DNA of 64,000 nucleotides from the NCBI RefSeq assembly GCF_003012345.1, contig NZ_PVRV01000020.1:434001-498000 (forward strand), read 5' to 3'. Source of the DNA: Phytohalomonas tamaricis. Its GTDB lineage: Bacteria > Pseudomonadota > Gammaproteobacteria > Pseudomonadales > Halomonadaceae. The notes below the pieces were generated by a model. That model was given only the letters and a program-made list of their open reading frames with translations, did no database searches and was not told the origin of the DNA. The translations under genes and the position numbers were made by a program. This document shows, in pieces, positions 9,537 to 17,444 of this stretch. The stretch's first letter is position 1, and the number at the start of each line of letters is the position of its first letter.

Positions 9537-10838
9537 TTAGAAATCCACCTTGGCCATAAACCCACCGACGATGGCATTGTCCGTATCACTATTGCCCCCG
9601 GGATGAATGACATATTGCACATTGGGACGCAGTGTCAGCCAATTAGCCATATGGAAACCGTAGTAAATTTCAGCGTCATACTCTTCACCCTGGGCAACGA
9701 GATAACCGGGTGACGCGGGGCCAGCCAAATCCTCGTTGCTCCGTCGCGTGTAGCGATCATAGTTGTCGTTGACGTTGGCCCAGGCTAGCCCGATACCAAA
9801 ATCATCCTTGGGTCGTGCATCGAAAGGCCCCGTATAGCTCATACCAATAGAGATATACTTATCGATGTATGCCGTATCCTTATCATTCCAAGTGCCCATG
9901 GAAAACAGCGACATACCTCGTGACGCATCGCCATTGTGCGTTGTGACCTGTTGCTGGATGACATAGTAGGCACCGACACGATAATCCTTGGTGCCTTCAT
10001 CGTCTGCGTCATAATCGGTCGCATCGGCAGTGCTGTAATACCCACCAAGCTTGTACTTGCCGGCCAATCCTTCTGCTCCCAACTTAGGGGTCCAACCAAA
10101 CTCTACCGGGATCAACGTGCCGGTAGTGCCACTATGCTTGAGATCAAGGCCATGATCAGTATCAAGATTGGAAGGATTAATATTGAAAAAGCCGATCTGA
10201 GCGTAATACGCAGGAGAGAAATTCCAGCGTGCCGTCGTCGCCCATTGACTTACCGGCCAGTTATACCAGATACCGCCAGCCTGGTTACCCGGTTCGCCGC
10301 TGCCTAGGAAGAGGTTCTGAAAATTACTGTCAATGACGGCAAAATCATCACCTACAGGTATCCGGCCAACCTTGATAGCTAATGCATCATCATAAAAGCG
10401 CTGGCGGTACCACAGCTGGGTAATACGAGTAATGTTACCGCGGCCATGAACCTCCTGAACCGAGGATACGTTGCCCGCCGCAGGATTCACTAGACGGTCA
10501 GCAGTCAAATCATCGCCATTACGATCGGTCAGCGTGAACTGGAACTCTGCATTAGAAATACCCAGCAATTTGTCTAGATCAAAATTGATTCCTGCTGTCC
10601 ACTGATCGCTATAACGAACAGTACGGTCATGATCGTAGCCGCCATGGGCATTCCAGGCCGACTCTGAAATGTAGCGAAGATCGAAATCGATTCCCTTATT
10701 ACTCAGCTCACTACGCTTGCCGTTCCAGTCACCAAACATCCAGGGGGAATCCTGACCGAACGCGGAATAGGCCTGAGCCTGACCGCAGGCACACCACAAG
10801 CCAAGCATAAATGTCGCGTAATGAAATCTTTTGTTCAC
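9537..10838 (-). CDS. oprB: OprB-type carbohydrate-selective porin
   Basis: This is an outer-membrane beta-barrel of 433 residues for sugar uptake. A Sec signal peptide covers about residues 1-23 (KRFHYATFMLGLWCACGQAQA). The mature protein opens with the OprB hallmark DSPWMFGDWNGKRSELSNKGIDF and ends with an aromatic residue (MAKVDF), as expected for barrel assembly. The start is GTG at 10838, chosen because GGGGGAG sits 7 bases upstream; the ATG in between is out of frame. The gene is monocistronic, with a terminator after it. No sugar transporter is adjacent. Confidence 0.92.
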   Translation of the reverse strand: MNKRFHYATFMLGLWCACGQAQAYSAFGQDSPWMFGDWNGKRSELSNKGIDFDLRYISESAWNAHGGYDHDRTVRYSDQWTAGINFDLDKLLGISNAEFQFTLTDRNGDDLTADRLVNPAAGNVSSVQEVHGRGNITRITQLWYRQRFYDDALAIKVGRIPVGDDFAVIDSNFQNLFLGSGEPGNQAGGIWYNWPVSQWATTARWNFSPAYYAQIGFFNINPSNLDTDHGLDLKHSGTTGTLIPVEFGWTPKLGAEGLAGKYKLGGYYSTADATDYDADDEGTKDYRVGAYYVIQQQVTTHNGDASRGMSLFSMGTWNDKDTAYIDKYISIGMSYTGPFDARPKDDFGIGLAWANVNDNYDRYTRRSNEDLAGPASPGYLVAQGEEYDAEIYYGFHMANWLTLRPNVQYVIHPGGNSDTDNAIVGGFMAKVDF

Positions 10839-11039
10839 TGTTCATCTCCCCCTTACGTAAGTTAGGCACCACCTAAACTTAATTGTACCTTAATATTTTT
10901 CCTCTCTCACGTTAACGTACTGATCGCCAAGATTTATTAAACTTTAGTCTCAAAATAAAGCCTCAATCCCAAGCTGATGAATGGCATGTTTTGTTTTGGC
11001 CAGAACAGAATAACTGTGTACATACAGTAACGGCGTGAA

Positions 11040-11156
11040 TTAGCTTTTCGATCTACTGCCAGGAAACAGGCAACAATTCTGTTGCCTGATAAAAATCATC
11101 CCCATCTCAGGAAGGCCACGTCCAATTGTATTCCAATATACCTTGGACGCTTTTTT
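11040..11156 (+). ncRNA. Possible small RNA ending at a terminator (unassigned)
   Basis: A perfect hairpin AGGCAACA/TGTTGCCT (11068-11087) is followed by an unpaired GGA-containing linker. A terminator-like hairpin CGTCCAA/TTGGACG (11119-11149) then precedes six T residues (11151-11156). No gene on the plus strand needs a terminator here, because oprB reads the other way. I see no convincing promoter. It could equally be a relic of a lost gene. The rest of 10839-11405 shows no other recognisable feature. Confidence 0.35.
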
Positions 11157-11405
11157 ATTCATTTTCGATATCATCTTCTCTTGATCACCTCATACGTTTC
11201 ATACGTCTTACCTTGACATGCCGATCTCATCACTAGCCCACCTAATATTGTTACGCGTGGAGTGTAAGCATGCTCCACACACGCCGCCTCAGTTGAGCAA
11301 ATCCACTGCGCTATGGAATGTTAGTTATGGCAATTCCAAAGCGATAGCACCATCAGAAGTATCGCTATTCAAACATTCGCAGTACTGGGTAGGGAGCGGC
11401 AAGTA

Positions 11406-11852
11406 ATGACGATACTGACATCTCGAGTTGTCATCTGGGGGGTGGTTACGCTTGTGGCAACTCTGGGCATATGGGGCATCTATGAACGCCTTAGCGCTAC
11501 AGAAGCACGAGCCACACTGGCAGAGGAACAGCTTGAACATGCTCGGCAACGCGAGCAGCAGAAGGAACTCGTCATTAGTGCACTTTGGCAAAATGCCGCC
11601 ACTATCGAGTCACAGCGACGAGAATCTAACGCGAGAATGAATGAACTGACACGCCTTGCCTCTAACCGACTGGCAGCGATCAAGGAGCTACAAAATGAAA
11701 ATACCGACCTTCGCGACTGGGCCGCTACTCGCCTGCCTGATGCCGTTATCCGCATGCACAAGCACCCCGCCTACACCGGCGCCGACGCTTATTATCAATC
11801 AATGCGCGACACCGAGCCCATGCACACTGCCAGCGTCGAATCCGAACAATAA
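11406..11852 (+). CDS. Rz-type inner-membrane spanin (i-spanin)
   Basis: This 148-residue protein looks like phage P2 LysB/lambda Rz, the inner-membrane half of the spanin complex that fuses inner and outer membrane in the last step of lysis. One N-terminal membrane helix (about 8-25, VVIWGVVTLVATLGIWGIY) is followed by a long charged coiled coil (about 28-105). The C-terminal segment DWAATRLPDAVIRMHKHPAYTGADAYYQ is characteristic of the family. A second reading frame (Rz1) starts inside it. The ATG overlaps the stop of a preceding short frame. No holin, endolysin or virion genes are nearby. Confidence 0.85.
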   Translation: MTILTSRVVIWGVVTLVATLGIWGIYERLSATEARATLAEEQLEHARQREQQKELVISALWQNAATIESQRRESNARMNELTRLASNRLAAIKELQNENTDLRDWAATRLPDAVIRMHKHPAYTGADAYYQSMRDTEPMHTASVESEQ

Positions 11853-11982
11853 TGGCGATTTGAATCTGCAACTGGAACAGAGCGAAGTAGCCTGGGCGCA
11901 ATGCGCTGTTAAGGTCGACACCATCATTAACTGCCATGCCAATGCGCAGCAGGAAGGTGAAGCTAAGGAGCACGTCGAATAA
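11695..11982 (+). CDS. Rz1-type outer-membrane lipoprotein spanin (o-spanin)
   Basis: This 95-residue protein is encoded in a different frame inside and beyond the Rz gene, the hallmark spanin arrangement. ATG 11695 follows AAGGAG by 7 bases. The N-terminus is a lipoprotein signal with lipobox LSAC (Cys21). The mature part is proline-rich at first (TSTPPTPAPT) with further cysteines. It would sit in the outer membrane and contact the Rz coiled coil. An upstream in-frame ATG at 11656 would spoil the signal peptide and is not preferred. Confidence 0.83.
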   Translation: MKIPTFATGPLLACLMPLSACTSTPPTPAPTLIINQCATPSPCTLPASNPNNNGDLNLQLEQSEVAWAQCAVKVDTIINCHANAQQEGEAKEHVE

Positions 11983-12044
11983 TGATATGAACTACACGTG
12001 TACCGATAAATGCTTTTGTTATGGCGCGCTGCATTCATACAAGC

Positions 12045-12074
12045 AAAAAAAAGCCTTGGCATAAAAGCCAAGGC
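12045..12074 (-). terminator. Leftward terminator without an obvious gene
   Basis: Read on the minus strand, stem GCCTTGGC, loop TTTTAT and GCCAAGGC are followed by eight T residues. This is a good intrinsic terminator for leftward transcription. No leftward gene lies in the 445 bases to its right (12075-12519), which suggests an unannotated leftward RNA or a relic. Confidence 0.7.
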
Positions 12075-12519
12075 CGAAATAACAACTGCATGTTCAAAGT
12101 GATTATCGGCACAGCATTCATTTACTTTAACCGCGGAGTGAATCTTTTTTACGTCATGACATAAACGCGTGGGCAGTACGTGATACTGGCCCGCTGCAGC
12201 TCATCCTACGATAGTTCTCGCCCCTTACGCTCATAGCTGTCTGTCGCTCATTCTCCGTATCGGCGGCTTTCATCTGGTGCAAGGGGTAATAGCGTTTTTT
12301 CTGGTATTTTTTGCATCGTCATGCAGAGCGCGCTTTTTCGTGTAGAATCAGTCTACGATATTAAGATAATTCTAAAGTATTAACATACAAGCGCGTATCA
12401 GCGTACAAATTCATGCTATTTGTATTAATACTTTGCCAGTAGGTAAAAGTAACGATTGCTCAACTACGCAGAAACCGCATGCTAGATAGAAGCATCCAAC
12501 GCTAAACTAGAGCGCTGTT

Positions 12520-12900
12520 ATGACCAACACGCTAAGCAACGCTGAAAGACAATACATATGGGAAACGCTTGCTGAAGTGTTTGTTGATAACAAAACCAAC
12601 TATAGCGTCATCGCCCAAGGACTCAAAGGTTATGACTTAGCCTTATTGGAAGAGGCTTTTTTCAGGGAGGTAGCGCCAGTATGCCATGGCCATCATACCG
12701 CCCCGATCCCCCCTACCTGGGCAGGATTCGATGCTCAATGGCTAAGTGATGCTATTCAGAACCATCTGCGCCAGCGTAAGCACAGTATACTTTATCGGAT
12801 CAAAGACAACATACATTCCCGATATCTGCAGCGGACGCTACAAGGGGAGTGGTATTCCATTGAGCAAGCCTTGATCACTATTTACAAACGCCCCTATTAA
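12520..12900 (+). CDS. Conserved hypothetical protein (possibly DUF7079-like)
   Basis: This 126-residue soluble protein has no signal peptide or membrane segment. It starts with an alpha-helical part (RQYIWETLAEVFVDN, LALLEEAFFREVAPVC), followed by a Pro/Trp stretch (APIPPTWAGFDAQWL) and a basic C-terminal tail. The pattern 'EEAFFREVAPVC ... P..WAGFD..WL' matches a family of small proteins of unknown function I recall as DUF7079; that name is not certain. The ribosome-binding site is weak. It lies between the spanin genes and a convergent NlpC/P60 gene. Function unknown. Confidence 0.7.
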   Translation: MTNTLSNAERQYIWETLAEVFVDNKTNYSVIAQGLKGYDLALLEEAFFREVAPVCHGHHTAPIPPTWAGFDAQWLSDAIQNHLRQRKHSILYRIKDNIHSRYLQRTLQGEWYSIEQALITIYKRPY

Positions 12901-12919
12901 CCGATGCCCTCCCGCACGC

Positions 12920-13651
12920 CTAGCGCACCGTATACTGCGTAATCAAACGTCGTGCCCCAAGATAGTGTTTGTCCCAGTAAGCGCTATTGATCGAGCTGAT
13001 ACGAATGTTCGCCCCCGTCCGGGGCGCCTGGATAAATTTTCCATTACCAAGATATACGCCGACATGGTCAGCTGCACGAAGAGTATGAATCTGAAAGAAA
13101 ACTAGATCACCACGCTTAAGGTTATTCCTGCCTACTAATGGCGCCTCCTCAAGGCGATACATCTCATCAGCGGTCCGTGGCAGCGGAATACTCAATAAAT
13201 TACGGTAGGCATAGTAAATCAGTCCGCTACAGTCAAAGCCAGCATGAGGTGACGTCCCCCCCCACAGATAGGGCTTGCCTAACTGATCCAACAGCGTAGC
13301 AATAGCTTCCTGTTGTCTTTTCTGCGTATGTTGAAGCGATTTCTTCTTGAGTGATACGGAACTCTGCCGTGCTGAACGCTGTAATGGCAAAGAAGACGAA
13401 CCACCTTTTTCCGCCCGCTTCTCTCGAAGCCTTCTGGCTCGTAGCTCACTTTTTGTCCCATGAGCGGGCTGGATAAGATGATGAGAATGGGCAAACGCTT
13501 TCTGTACAAATGGCGTCGGCACCGATGGTAAAAAGGAAAAAAGGAAAAAAATAAAAAAGAGAACAAAGAATCGCATGAAGCTACTACTCGATAAATTTTG
13601 CCGAATGGCGAGCCTGATACGCTCTAATAAAGAAAGAAGGAAATCAGGCAC
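12920..13651 (-). CDS. Exported NlpC/P60-family cysteine peptidase
   Basis: Members of this family cleave peptide stems of peptidoglycan in the periplasm. The catalytic domain occupies about residues 120-235. GFDCSGLIYYAY carries the nucleophile Cys141 and AADHVGVYLGNGKF carries His196. A strongly hydrophobic helix (MRFFVLFFIFFLFSFL, from residue 26) then a basic, Ser-rich linker precede it. The frame can start with GTG at 13651, but ATG 13576 would give a cleaner signal peptide; neither has a strong ribosome-binding site. It is convergent with the unknown gene at 12520. Confidence 0.88.
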   Translation of the reverse strand: MPDFLLSLLERIRLAIRQNLSSSSFMRFFVLFFIFFLFSFLPSVPTPFVQKAFAHSHHLIQPAHGTKSELRARRLREKRAEKGGSSSLPLQRSARQSSVSLKKKSLQHTQKRQQEAIATLLDQLGKPYLWGGTSPHAGFDCSGLIYYAYRNLLSIPLPRTADEMYRLEEAPLVGRNNLKRGDLVFFQIHTLRAADHVGVYLGNGKFIQAPRTGANIRISSINSAYWDKHYLGARRLITQYTVR

Positions 13652-13901
13652 ACCCTAGTGATATCACGCGATACGGCCAGAGTGTAGCTGTAGCTTTACC
13701 AAAAGCGCTTTGAGCACAAAACGTACAAGCCCAGCGAACAAATGAAGCTCAAAAGGAATCTTGAGTGCGGGCAAGCACTATTATCACGCCAAAACATGCC
13801 GCTTATTCACAGATCTTATCTCCTTGCACAGGCTAAAATAATACCGACCTAGATAATAAAAAATGCTTTAGGCGTGAAATTAATCAAGGAGCGCGAACCA
13901 A

Positions 13902-14120
13902 ATGCGTCGAAAATATCATTATCTGGTCGCTGATCATCGAGGCCGGCTCTTCGATGAATCACTAAGCGCCACCCCAAGGCTCGCCGCACGTATATACTGC
14001 CGTGCCTTGTTTTACCAGCCACTTCCTGGTGCATGGTGCCTAGTGTGGGCCTGGCTTCGCTTTCGTGGTTATCGCACCATCACTCTTTCAGAGGCGCTCA
14101 CAACACAAGGTAGTGGTTAG
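13902..14120 (+). CDS. Small hypothetical protein
   Basis: This 72-residue frame has a good AAGGAG at 13886-13891, 10 bases before the ATG. The product is basic and aromatic (RRKYHYLVADHRGRLFDES, then AWCLVWAWLRFRGYRTITL). I recognise no family. The DNA to the right (14121-15200) becomes AT-rich and gene-poor. The call rests on the ribosome-binding site and an unbroken frame only. Confidence 0.4.
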   Translation: MRRKYHYLVADHRGRLFDESLSATPRLAARIYCRALFYQPLPGAWCLVWAWLRFRGYRTITLSEALTTQGSG

Positions 14121-15165
14121 AGAACATTAGCTCACCTTGCGGCGGCTTGGCTTAGAGTATTTAAAGGGCCGCCTTTAAGCTTTTTATGAGGCTACAGAAG
14201 TGACAAAGGAACATTTTATAAATGCAAGGATGGCCGAAGATGGTTTACGAAAGCCATGCAATAAGGCCATTTAATTAGTAAACGTCCTCTTATCATTATA
14301 CCAATACACTATCTAAGCATTAGTTTTAAACTATGTGCGTGACCGACATCATGAGTATCAGGCAATAAAAAAATTACTCACATGCCTTTTATCTTCACTG
14401 CCGCAAAGAGGCTGGATACGGCACTCTTGAAATCGCTTATATACTTGAGAGCCAAGTTCAACATAACCTAACACACACAAACCTAAAAAAATGGTTATAA
14501 CCATATTGCACCATTCCATACTCTTTGCACTCGCAGTTGATTGAATTTCTACCGACAGTGTTAAGCGAAGTAATGACAGTTTTCTTACAATCAGATAAAC
14601 AAGCCATGACTAATCGGATTGGCATAATTCATCACTTCACTTTATCGCTATCCACTCATTGCAAGCGCCTATGTATAAGCTACTTCGTTTATTTCAAACT
14701 CCTTAAAATAGAGGAAAAATATCCTTATTCATAGTAATCACCCGAAAACCCACCTGATCCCAACACAACAACCGCTATCAACAACTAGCGAAACGTTTTT
14801 ACAGCCGTAGCGCCATAACAGGATTCATTAGATTCCTATCAAAACGTCCCACGCTTAAATCATCCCTACCTATACCCGATATACCTGCCCGCGCTATGTC
14901 TCCCTCCCCGAAAATACAGACATAGTCATGATCTTTCTTTGTACCGTGGGCATCTACATAGCAAACGTTGGGCACCTCCCACTGTAGGCCTTCATGCCAA
15001 TATTCTGCTGGGGTTGATTTTACACTACTCAACCCACAGCTATAGAAACGGAAGCAAAACGGATCGTAACGGTTTTGTAGAACAAAATATTAAATATTAC
15101 TTAAAAATCGTTGTTTTTTAAGCAGTTTTTATCTACTTCAGCTCTAATGGTTCAATAACGCTTCT
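14121..15165. other. AT-rich stretch without convincing genes
   Basis: About 1 kb is low in GC and holds only short frames. On the minus strand a frame covering about 14799-15100 (TTG start at 15032) reads AEYWHEGLQWEVPNVCYVDA and GEGDIARAGISGIGRDDLS; it may be a gene relic but has no ribosome-binding site. A plus frame at about 14380-14500 reads CRKEAGYGTLEIAYILE before a stop. Neither can be assigned. The composition and the neighbouring spanins fit old horizontally acquired DNA. Confidence 0.4.
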
Positions 15166-15179
15166 TAACAATTTAATGT

Positions 15180-15208
15180 TTGTACAATTAATTCGGCGTT
15201 GTTAAGAT
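15180..15208 (+). promoter_or_regulatory. Putative promoter of the CsrB-like RNA
   Basis: A -35 TTGTAC (15180-15185), a 17-base spacer and a -10 TAAGAT (15203-15208) place the start near 15215, just before the first GGA hairpin. An 8-bp inverted repeat CTTAACAA/TTGTTAAG flanks the -35 to -10 region. No clear GacA-type TGTAAG-N6-CTTACA site is seen. Confidence 0.5.
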
Positions 15209-15214
15209 GAATTT

Positions 15215-15555
15215 ACCCTGATGAGCATGGATGCTCACCTACGTAGTGACAGGATGTCACTACGTAGGATATAGAACGAAAGGAATAGCCTTTTTGTGCA
15301 TGCATCACGGATCGATGCAAGCAGCAAAAGAATCAAGGCTTAACATCGTTAAGGGTTGGTGACTTTGCCTAAGAAACACATTTTGACTCTGAAGCAAGTG
15401 AAGGAGGTCATCACCACGACAATGAGTTGCGAAAGATAGACCTCATAGCAATATGAACAACTCAGTGCTGCCTGGAAGGCATTGATAGCGCTAGGAAACA
15501 AGGATGTTTCCTGAGCTGTTCGAAGGAAAAGAAGAGCTTAAGCTCTTCTTTTTTT
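15215..15555 (+). ncRNA. csrB: CsrB/RsmZ-type regulatory RNA (CsrA/RsmE-sequestering)
   Basis: These RNAs bind many copies of the translational regulator CsrA/RsmA through GGA motifs in hairpin loops. Here GGA is presented repeatedly. GAGCA-TGGA-TGCTC is at 15223-15236 and a 13-bp stem with loop AGGAT is at 15238-15268. TGCATC-ACGGATC-GATGCA is at 15301-15319 and GTGA-AGGAGGTCA-TCAC at 15398-15414. TGCCT-GGA-AGGCA is at 15469-15481 and AGGAAACA-AGGA-TGTTTCCT at 15493-15512. Unpaired AAGGA occurs near 15279 and 15523. A terminator closes the RNA at 15527-15555. The length of about 340 nt fits CsrB. The family assignment rests on structure, not on sequence identity. Confidence 0.85.
15527..15555 (+). 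terminator. Intrinsic terminator of the CsrB-like RNA
   Basis: An 11-bp stem AAAAGAAGAGC/GCTCTTCTTTT with loop TTAA runs into a T tract ending at 15555. The following 350 bases to dusA show no other feature. Confidence 0.9.
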
Positions 15556-15907
15556 ATTCAATCGTAGAAATTTTACAGGTGTTTGTCGGCTATAGCCCAC
15601 TAGCGGCTGGCAACTTAAGCCCTTCGTCATTAGTACTAGTGTTTAGCATCACCGCTGGATGCAGAACATACTAGTTACGTCTCTCGCCATAACTGTATTT
15701 TGTAGTTGCTATCTAGCGCAAGCATGCACCGCTTATCACCGTACTTAATGCGACCATGCAAGGGATATGAGAAACTAGCTGCTTTTTATAGCTCATGCCT
15801 TTGTGCCACGCTTTATTCTTTTGGCAAATGAAAGTCCACGGCTCAGCATCTTCACGGCACGGGCTCTTTTGAACATGCCCAAAACACTTTAAATTCATAC
15901 CACTATC

Positions 15908-16945
15908 ATGCCATCCAAAATCTCCGAAACCTGCATGAATACTGGCGTACCGCTTGCTAATGCCGCTCGCCGTTTTTCCGTTGCACCGATGATGGACTGG
16001 ACGGACCGGCATTATCGCGCCTTTGCACGTTGCCTGACGCGACGAGCACTGCTTTATACCGAGATGGTAACGACCGGTGCGATCCTGCACGGCACACCTC
16101 GTGAGAGGTTTCTTGGTTATCACGAAACAGAACATCCTCTCGCCTTACAACTCGGCGGCAGTAACCCGGCTGAGCTTGCCAAATGCGCGGTGATTGCTGA
16201 GCAATGGGGATATGACGAGGTCAATCTCAATGTCGGCTGTCCAAGTGACCGTGTGCAGAACAACCTGATTGGCGCTTGCCTGATGGGGCATCCGAAACTG
16301 GTCGCCGAGTGCATAAGAACAATGCAAGATGCGGTATCGATTCCCGTTACGATCAAGTGCCGCATAGGTATTGACGACCAGGACGAGGATCATGATCTCG
16401 AGTGTTTTATCGACACTGTGAGTCAAAGCGGCTGTGACATTTTTACCATCCACGCACGCAAGGCGTGGTTACAGGGGTTGTCGCCTAAAGAGAATCGCGA
16501 TGTCCCGCCACTCAACTACGCACGTGTGCATCGTCTGAAGGCGAAACATCCCGAGTTACATATTGGGATCAACGGCGGTATCAAGACGCTCGACGATTGC
16601 CTCGAACAACTTAGGCATGTCGATAGCGTCATGGTCGGACGTGAAGCGTATCAGAACCCTTATATATTGGCGGAGATAGACCAGGCCCTGTACGGCGCCA
16701 CAACGCCGCTCCCCACCCGCCATGAAGTACTTGCTGCTTACCGCGATTACGTAGCTCAGCAATTAAACGCTGGTAGCAAGCTTAATCATATGACTCGTCA
16801 TATTCTGGGTATTTTTCAGGGTTGCCGCGGCGGGCGAGCCTTTCGTCGTCATCTTTCCGAGAATGCATTTCGTCCCGGCGCGGGTCTTGACGTCTATGAT
16901 GAAGCCATAGCACTGGTAGCCGATCTATCGACTAGCTCAGCCTGA
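15908..16945 (+). CDS. dusA: tRNA-dihydrouridine(20/20a) synthase DusA
   Basis: This FMN-dependent enzyme reduces U20/U20a in the tRNA D-loop using NADPH. At 345 residues it is typical. The N-terminal TIM barrel opens with FSVAPMMDWTDRHYR. The catalytic Cys111 lies in NVGCPSDRVQNN. TIHARKAWLQGLSPKENR and IGINGGIKT mark FMN/substrate loops, and the C-terminal helical domain contains MTRHILGIFQGCRGGRAFRR. DusA is recognised over DusB/C by AWLQGLSPKENR. An internal ATG at 15935 is an alternative start; neither has an obvious ribosome-binding site. A double hairpin follows the stop. Confidence 0.95.
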   Translation: MPSKISETCMNTGVPLANAARRFSVAPMMDWTDRHYRAFARCLTRRALLYTEMVTTGAILHGTPRERFLGYHETEHPLALQLGGSNPAELAKCAVIAEQWGYDEVNLNVGCPSDRVQNNLIGACLMGHPKLVAECIRTMQDAVSIPVTIKCRIGIDDQDEDHDLECFIDTVSQSGCDIFTIHARKAWLQGLSPKENRDVPPLNYARVHRLKAKHPELHIGINGGIKTLDDCLEQLRHVDSVMVGREAYQNPYILAEIDQALYGATTPLPTRHEVLAAYRDYVAQQLNAGSKLNHMTRHILGIFQGCRGGRAFRRHLSENAFRPGAGLDVYDEAIALVADLSTSSA

Positions 16946-16954
16946 TAAAACAAG

Positions 16955-17006
16955 GCCTCAGAGTGCCCTGAGGCTGTACGACGCCAATACTTGGCGTCGT
17001 TTTTTT
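16955..17006 (+). terminator. dusA terminator
   Basis: CCTCAG/CTGAGG (16957-16974) is followed by a strong stem ACGACGCCAA/TTGGCGTCGT (16978-17000) with loop TAC and seven T residues. This is a clear intrinsic terminator. Confidence 0.92.
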
Positions 17007-17328
17007 GATCGAATTTCAACAGTCCCCACCCCATCTTTCCGCTGCCAAAGCAGGCGCGCAGCGCATTTCTTCATACCACTAGCGATCTTTGATGACATTG
17101 CTACCGTCGGATCGTCAGGGTCATCGTGCTTCGGGCCGTTTCCGATCCGCGATTAAGTTAAATGCACGGCGCAGGAGATAAATCCGCATCAATCAAGGAG
17201 ACAGTCGCGTCACCCGCGCAATGATGTTCTAGACTTCTGGTGGATACGTTGCGCCAGGTCATTTACTTACGTGCTTTCGAGCCACCATTAGCTGTTCGAA
17301 ACGGACGTTGACCCCGCAAGGATGCGGC

Positions 17329-17353
17329 CACGACGCGCTCAAGGCGCGTCGTG
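17329..17353. repeat. GC-rich hairpin in the leader of the aldo/keto reductase
   Basis: A perfect 10-bp stem CACGACGCGC/GCGCGTCGTG with loop TCAAG lies 90 bases before the start of the aldo/keto reductase gene. It lacks a T tract. It could be a weak terminator or a 5' leader structure. The remainder of 17007-17444 shows nothing else. Confidence 0.45.
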
Positions 17354-17444
17354 TCGTTTCAGACCATTAAACGTTCAAGGTTGCGCTTGGCGCTTTACAC
17401 GTCGAGCCGTTGAATCGGATAAATTACTGAACAAGGAGCTACAC

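Noticed and set aside
11007-11024. LexA-box-like palindrome ACTGTGTACATACAGT
   Set aside because: The arms CTGT and ACAG are separated by 6 bases instead of the 8 required for a gammaproteobacterial LexA box, and no SOS gene follows.
14380-14500. Fragment reading CRKEAGYGTLEIAYILE, reminiscent of a recombinase C-terminus
   Set aside because: The similarity is only an impression; no catalytic tyrosine context or further pieces were found, so it is not called an integrase remnant.
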